The notes under the pieces: model-generated
What the model was told of the DNA's origin: nothing
Databases searched by the model: none
The model's input: the letters and a program-made list of their open reading frames with translations, nothing else
Program-made: the position numbers and the translations under genes
Shown: positions 60,142 to 64,000 of the stretch, one piece after another
How the letters are laid out: each line of letters begins with the position of its first letter
Position numbering within the stretch: the first letter of the stretch is position 1
Assembly: GCA_951812665.1 (NCBI GenBank)
Contig: CATOST010000024.1
Span: 62,001 to 126,000, forward strand
DNA from: an uncultured Acidobacteriota bacterium
GTDB lineage: Bacteria; Acidobacteriota; UBA6911; RPQK01; JAJDTT01
Reading direction: 5' to 3'
DNA: 64,000 nucleotides

Positions 60142-63100
60142 GTGCGAAATCCCAGTTTAGTTATCCTGCTCCTGATCAGTGTCTTGTGGACGGCTGATTC
60201 GGGTGTGGCCCAGAGTCAGGTTGCGGCGTTGGAGGGGACCGCACAGGAACTCGACGGAGGTCCTCTGGCCCGGGTCGAGATCCGGGCCCGGCGGACGGAG
60301 ACCAACGAACTCTTTGTCCTCGAAACCGATGTTTCCGGCGTCTACGGCTGGGACGGTCTGCCGGTGGGAGACTACGAAGTCCTGGCCTCCAAGGACCGCT
60401 TCGATTCGCAGCGAAGGATGCCGGTCCGGCTCCAGGTCGGACAGCGGGTCCGCCTCGACTTTCGCCTCCGCGCCAGCCGGCCGGGGGCGCCTTCCAAGAT
60501 ATCGGAGGACCTCTCCCAACTCACCGTCGAGCGGGACGACGTGGGACAGCTCATCGATCGCAAGCAGTTGCAAAACATGCCTTCCAAGGAACGCAACTTC
60601 AGGGATCTGGTCACCCTGGCTCCCGGGGCTGTCTCCCAGGGGACGCGGCGCGTTCAGGTCCTGGGAATGAGCTGGAGGGACAACCTGACCTATTTCGACG
60701 GGACCCTGGTCACCGGAGGCGACGGGTCCACCAACCTGACTCCGTCGTCGGAAGCGATCCAGGAATTCGATGTCAAGACCGGCCTCTATTCGGCGCAGTA
60801 CGGCATTCGCTCCGGCGGCCAGGTGTTGCTGGTGTCCCGGCACGGCGGCAACAGTTTCCATGGCGGCCTCTTCTGGTTTCACCGCAACGACAATCTGGAT
60901 GCGCGCAACTTCTTCGAACAGCGGAAGGCGGAATTCAAACGGAATCAGATGGGGGGCACCCTGGGAGGTCCCCTTCTCCTGCCCGGTCTGAACCGGGACC
61001 GCGCTTGGTTCTTCCTCTCCTATTTGCACTACACCATCCGGGAGACGCTTCCCTTGACCGCCGTGGTGCCGACGCCGGAAGAACGCGAGGGCCGGTTCGC
61101 GGGCTCCATCCTGGATCCGCTGACCGGGAAACCGTTCCCCGGGAATCGAATCCCGGCCAACCGAATCGATCCGGTAGCCCGGCAACTGCTCAGTTTCTAT
61201 CCCCTCCCCAACACTGCCGGACCTCTCAACTTCACGAGTCCCGATTCCAAGCGGCCGCACGACAATCGCCAGGTCATCGCCCGCGTCGACCTGCGGACCT
61301 CTACGTCCAGCAGTTGGACGTTCCGTTTCGCCGGCGATCGACGGCCCTCGTTCCGGTCCAGAGTCTTCAGCGTGTTCTCATCCCGGATGCCCCTGGGGAG
61401 CTACGGCCAAGCCATCACCAACACCCGGAGGCTCTCCGCAGGATCGGTCAACTATTTCGGTCTGCACTGGTTCCGGAGACCCTACACGGCCGCGGTGGCC
61501 CGGCCCAAGACCGAGGCCGTGAGGCGGTTGGGAATCCCCCAACTGCTGGAGACGGAGATCGACCGAGACGGCATTCCCCTGGTGTCGATCCAGGGTTATA
61601 CGGGCTTCGGTGACCTCCAGAGGATCGGACCCGTGATCGTGGGCAACTGGCAGTTGAAGGACGATCTGGCGCTTCAAAGTGGGCCCCACTCGTTCCAGAT
61701 GGGCGTGGAGTTCCGGCAGAATTACAATTTTTTCGGGCTGCAGGGACGGTCCCAGTTCGATTTCTACGATCGCTACACCGGAAACGGGCTTGCCGACTTC
61801 CTGTTGGGTTACCCGGCCCGGACCCTGCTGGGAGGCGAGGAACGCCGGGGCAGCTATCACCAGAACAGCATCTACAGCTACCTGCAGGACCGATGGCGCA
61901 TCACGCAGGATCTGTCCCTGACCTTGGGCCTCCGGCACGAGTGGCGTCTCCCGTGGCGGGACAAGCGGGGATTCATGGGCAACTTCGATCCTGTCTCGGG
62001 GGAACTCTTTCCTCCGCTCCTGGACCTGGAACTGGCGCCGTGGGAAACGGGCCGCTTCCGTCCCAATTATCCGCTGCTGGAATGGCGGCCCTGGGAGGGC
62101 CTCCTGCCCCGGCTGGGAATGGCTCTGCGGCTGGGCCAGTCCTCGGTGCTCCATCTGGGACTCGGGCTCTATTCCAATGAGACGGATCTCTCGATGATTC
62201 AAGGACTGGGGAAGAATCCCCGGCCCGGATCCCGGCTCCTGACCTTCAACGGCCCGCTGGAGAGTCCCGGATTGACCCTCTCCGATCCCTTTCCCACCAT
62301 GCTGGCCAGTTCCGCCGTTCCCACCCTGACGGGACACGCGACCCCCACGCCGCTGCCTCGCACCCGTACCTGGGGACTCTCGCTGCAGCACCGCTGGACC
62401 CCCGAGCTGATACTGGACATGGGCTACCAGAACTCGCGAACCGGCGGGCGGCTGGAAACGGTCTCCTTCAACGACGCCGTTCCTGGCAGCGGCGACCGGC
62501 AATCCCGGCGCCCCTTCCCAGAGCTGCAATCGGTCCTGTTCACGGCGGCCCTTGCCGACGCCTGGTATCACAGCTCCTTCCTCCAGTTGGAAAAGCGGCC
62601 GGGTCCCGACGGGCTCCGCTTGCTGGGGTCCTTTTCCTGGGCCAGCCTGATCGACACGGGGGGTGGAGACCAGGGAAACCAGAGCAACCTGCTGCTTCGG
62701 TCCATCAACCTGTCGCCGGAACTGAATCGAGGTGTGGCGAACTCCCAGATCAAGAAACGTGTCCTCCTGTCAGGCAGCTACGACCTCCCCTTCGGTCCCA
62801 GGAGGCAATTCGTGCAAACCGGATGGGCGGGACGAATCCTGGGTGGCTGGTCACTCCAAGGCATTTCCACCTTCCAGGACGGCGCCTGGTTCACCGTCTA
62901 TCTGCCGGGTGACCCCCTGGACACCGGGTCCCATTACTCCCAGTGGCCCGATCGCCTTCGTGAGGCCAATCTGCCGCCGTCGCAGCGGCATCCACAGCGC
63001 TGGTTCGACACCACCGCCTTCGTCCGGCCGGAGGGATTTCGCTACGGGAACGGGGGACGCAACACCATCGAAGGTCCCGGGGTCATCAATCTCGACGTCT

Positions 63101-63363
63101 CCCTCCGCCGGGTCTTGCAAGTTCGGGACGAGGAGACGCTCGAGGTGAGGCTGGAGGCGTTCAACAGCCTCAACCGCGCCAACTTCAACCCCCGGACCCG
63201 GGACGGGATCACCCAGTTCGGAACTCCGGAATTCGGAGTCGTCGGCGGGCCCTTGCCGGACGCCAACTCCAATTGGCGCTCAAATACTCATTCTAGGAAG
63301 GGACAGTCTTGTCCCCCACAGTGGCAAGAATCGGGGGTTGAAAACCCCCGCTCCCATCCTTAA
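60142..63363 (+). CDS. TonB-dependent-receptor-like outer-membrane protein, altered C-terminus
   Basis: 1073 aa from GTG 60142 (signal: LVILLLISVLWTADSGVA). Domains: carboxypeptidase-regulatory-like module (residues about 28-115; ALEGTAQELDGGPLARVEI), a plug (QNMPSKERNFRDLVTLAPG, YSAQYGIRSGGQVLLVSRHGGN) and a large beta barrel (WRITQDLSLTLGLRHEW; FNSLNRANFNP), a layout abundant in Acidobacteriota. The last aromatic-ended strand expected in such proteins (usually like IQFALRLSF) is missing; instead the last 24 or so codons come from the double-hairpin repeat at 63296-63360. Start TATAAT box nearby. Confidence 0.9.
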   Translation: MRNPSLVILLLISVLWTADSGVAQSQVAALEGTAQELDGGPLARVEIRARRTETNELFVLETDVSGVYGWDGLPVGDYEVLASKDRFDSQRRMPVRLQVGQRVRLDFRLRASRPGAPSKISEDLSQLTVERDDVGQLIDRKQLQNMPSKERNFRDLVTLAPGAVSQGTRRVQVLGMSWRDNLTYFDGTLVTGGDGSTNLTPSSEAIQEFDVKTGLYSAQYGIRSGGQVLLVSRHGGNSFHGGLFWFHRNDNLDARNFFEQRKAEFKRNQMGGTLGGPLLLPGLNRDRAWFFLSYLHYTIRETLPLTAVVPTPEEREGRFAGSILDPLTGKPFPGNRIPANRIDPVARQLLSFYPLPNTAGPLNFTSPDSKRPHDNRQVIARVDLRTSTSSSWTFRFAGDRRPSFRSRVFSVFSSRMPLGSYGQAITNTRRLSAGSVNYFGLHWFRRPYTAAVARPKTEAVRRLGIPQLLETEIDRDGIPLVSIQGYTGFGDLQRIGPVIVGNWQLKDDLALQSGPHSFQMGVEFRQNYNFFGLQGRSQFDFYDRYTGNGLADFLLGYPARTLLGGEERRGSYHQNSIYSYLQDRWRITQDLSLTLGLRHEWRLPWRDKRGFMGNFDPVSGELFPPLLDLELAPWETGRFRPNYPLLEWRPWEGLLPRLGMALRLGQSSVLHLGLGLYSNETDLSMIQGLGKNPRPGSRLLTFNGPLESPGLTLSDPFPTMLASSAVPTLTGHATPTPLPRTRTWGLSLQHRWTPELILDMGYQNSRTGGRLETVSFNDAVPGSGDRQSRRPFPELQSVLFTAALADAWYHSSFLQLEKRPGPDGLRLLGSFSWASLIDTGGGDQGNQSNLLLRSINLSPELNRGVANSQIKKRVLLSGSYDLPFGPRRQFVQTGWAGRILGGWSLQGISTFQDGAWFTVYLPGDPLDTGSHYSQWPDRLREANLPPSQRHPQRWFDTTAFVRPEGFRYGNGGRNTIEGPGVINLDVSLRRVLQVRDEETLEVRLEAFNSLNRANFNPRTRDGITQFGTPEFGVVGGPLPDANSNWRSNTHSRKGQSCPPQWQESGVENPRSHP
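63296..63360 (+). repeat. G-rich double-hairpin repeat, copy C
   Basis: Contains GGGACAGTCTTGTCCC (first hairpin) and CGGGGGTT-gaa-AACCCCCG (second hairpin), matching copy B on the other strand. It lies inside the 3' end of the TonB-type gene, ending at its stop codon TAA (63361-63363). Confidence 0.85.
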
Positions 63364-63448
63364 TTTCTTCCGGGATTTCGGCGGACCCCGGCTGGCGGGA
63401 AAGCCTTTCAGAGACAAGAGAGAGTTCGTGTGCAGCTACCTCACCGGG
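63364..63448. other. Convergent intergenic spacer
   Basis: 85 bp between the TonB-type gene and the higA end. No gene or T-tract terminator is seen. Confidence 0.4.
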
Positions 63449-63727
63449 CTAAACCAATTCGATATGCACACGTCGTCCGACGATCGCCGCGGCCCGCTGG
63501 AGGCTGGAGAGTGTAATGTCGTCGTTCGGATCGAGCAGACGGTCCACCTGGGAACGGCTCGTCTTGAGCAGCCTGGCCATCTTGCTCTTGGAGAGATTCC
63601 TGCTCTTCATGGCGCCGGCTAGTTGCCACGCGACAACCTCTTTAATCGCCTGCGTTTGAGCTTCATCGAAGGTGCCTTCTTCTCTGAGAAAATCGTCAAG
63701 GCTCGATCCCATGTGTTTCTCGCTCAT
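63449..63727 (-). CDS. HigA-type XRE antitoxin
   Basis: 92 aa from ATG 63727, overlapping the toxin stop by four bases (ATGA). The C-terminal two thirds form the HTH of the XRE group: LAGAMKSRNLSKSKMARLLKTSRSQVDRLL. It should bind the locus promoter and neutralise the upstream-encoded toxin. Toxin-first order is typical of HigBA. An in-frame extension to 63940 has no similarity and overlaps the toxin gene. Confidence 0.92.
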   Translation of the reverse strand: MSEKHMGSSLDDFLREEGTFDEAQTQAIKEVVAWQLAGAMKSRNLSKSKMARLLKTSRSQVDRLLDPNDDITLSSLQRAAAIVGRRVHIELV

Positions 63728-64000
63728 CGTTCCAACTCCTTCCTGCGGTTGCGCGCGGTGGTCAGATCGGCTTTCGGCGTGGCTCGAGTTTTCTTGATGA
63801 ACCCGTGCAACGCCACAAGGTGTTCGCGAAAAAAACATAGCAGCACTCGCGCCGTCCGATTCGTCCACAGGTCTGTCCGGACTTCCCAGAGGCCTTCGCC
63901 CAACGGGCGAACGAGGGGCATGCCCACCGGCCACCGCCATTGCGTCCGCATCAGATCGTTTCCAATTGCTCGCCGCTCTTTCTCATCCAACCCCTTCAGC
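63724..64000 (-). CDS. HigB/RelE-like toxin (phage Gp49 type), 5' end outside the window
   Basis: At least 91 residues visible. The frame continues past the window edge (LKGLDEKERRAIGND at the edge). The core is PLGEGLWEVRTDL, RVLLCFFREHLVALHGF and KKTRATPKADL, as in Gp49-like HigB mRNA interferases acting on the ribosome. It precedes its HTH antitoxin with ATGA overlap. Confidence 0.9.
   Translation of the reverse strand, partial: LKGLDEKERRAIGNDLMRTQWRWPVGMPLVRPLGEGLWEVRTDLWTNRTARVLLCFFREHLVALHGFIKKTRATPKADLTTARNRRKELER

Overview
The window looks like chromosomal DNA from a GC-rich member of the Acidobacteriota or a close relative. The case rests on gene content: a GWxTD-domain protein, a very large carboxypeptidase-regulatory-like/TonB-type outer-membrane protein, sulfatase-fold and GT-C-like proteins carrying TPR tails, DUF1080 and DUF3179 proteins, many secreted lipoproteins, and frequent ATGA/GTGA overlaps with GTG, TTG and even one probable CTG start. 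I cannot name the species.

Layout. 0-6.6 kb: 3' end of aconitase, a Lon-substrate-binding-domain protein, then a translationally coupled unit of M1 peptidase, membrane protein and M28/PDZ peptidase. 6.7-17.8 kb: a DEAD-box helicase, a lipoprotein alpha-carbonic anhydrase, a bactofilin, an ISAs1-type transposase fused to a DUF4338 (DruA-like) domain, a membrane coiled-coil protein, QueG, a DEDDh exonuclease, and a complete IS1634-family insertion sequence (15759-17798) with 15-bp inverted repeats and a 6-bp target duplication, sitting on the edge of a perfect 24-bp hairpin. 18-31.5 kb: a GSA-aminotransferase-like enzyme, an MsbA-like ABC exporter, FabI, SfsA, an oxidoreductase/TerB pair, an unrecognised 592-aa protein with an SDR, and a minus-strand envelope operon (DUF4398 lipoprotein, L,D-transpeptidase, unknown, DUF3179). 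31.6-41.8 kb: a compact plus-strand run of AlaX-type editing protein, secreted propeller-like lipoprotein, FN3/discoidin-like lipoprotein, PLP ammonia-lyase, sialidase-like protein and TMTC-like TPR membrane protein, followed by a GWxTD protein.

42-52.5 kb: sulfatase-fold/TPR protein, malate dehydrogenase, and an accessory patch with an orphan AbrB antitoxin, a Phd-VapC pair between 29-bp direct repeats, an 88%-identical fragment of a second malate dehydrogenase gene, an Nramp-like transporter without the canonical metal motifs, a second secreted propeller-like protein, a Fic protein and a FitA antitoxin with only a VapC remnant. 52.6-64 kb: sialate O-acetylesterase, LLM flavin oxidoreductase, carbamoyltransferase, mannonate-dehydratase-like protein, DUF1080 hydrolase, VOC protein, a 1073-aa TonB-type protein and a HigBA pair cut by the window edge.

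The main unexplained structure is repetitive DNA. A 158-160-bp near-complete palindrome occurs as three full copies (6767, 22974, 41836), each with a perfect 4-bp target duplication (CTAA, CTAG, TCAA), plus a 40-bp remnant (47332). It behaves as a mobile foldback/MITE family, and two base pairs of its inner stem change together between copies. A second family, a G-rich double hairpin, lies at the 3' ends of genes and appears to have replaced the C-terminus of the TonB-type protein. No tRNA, rRNA or CRISPR array was found.
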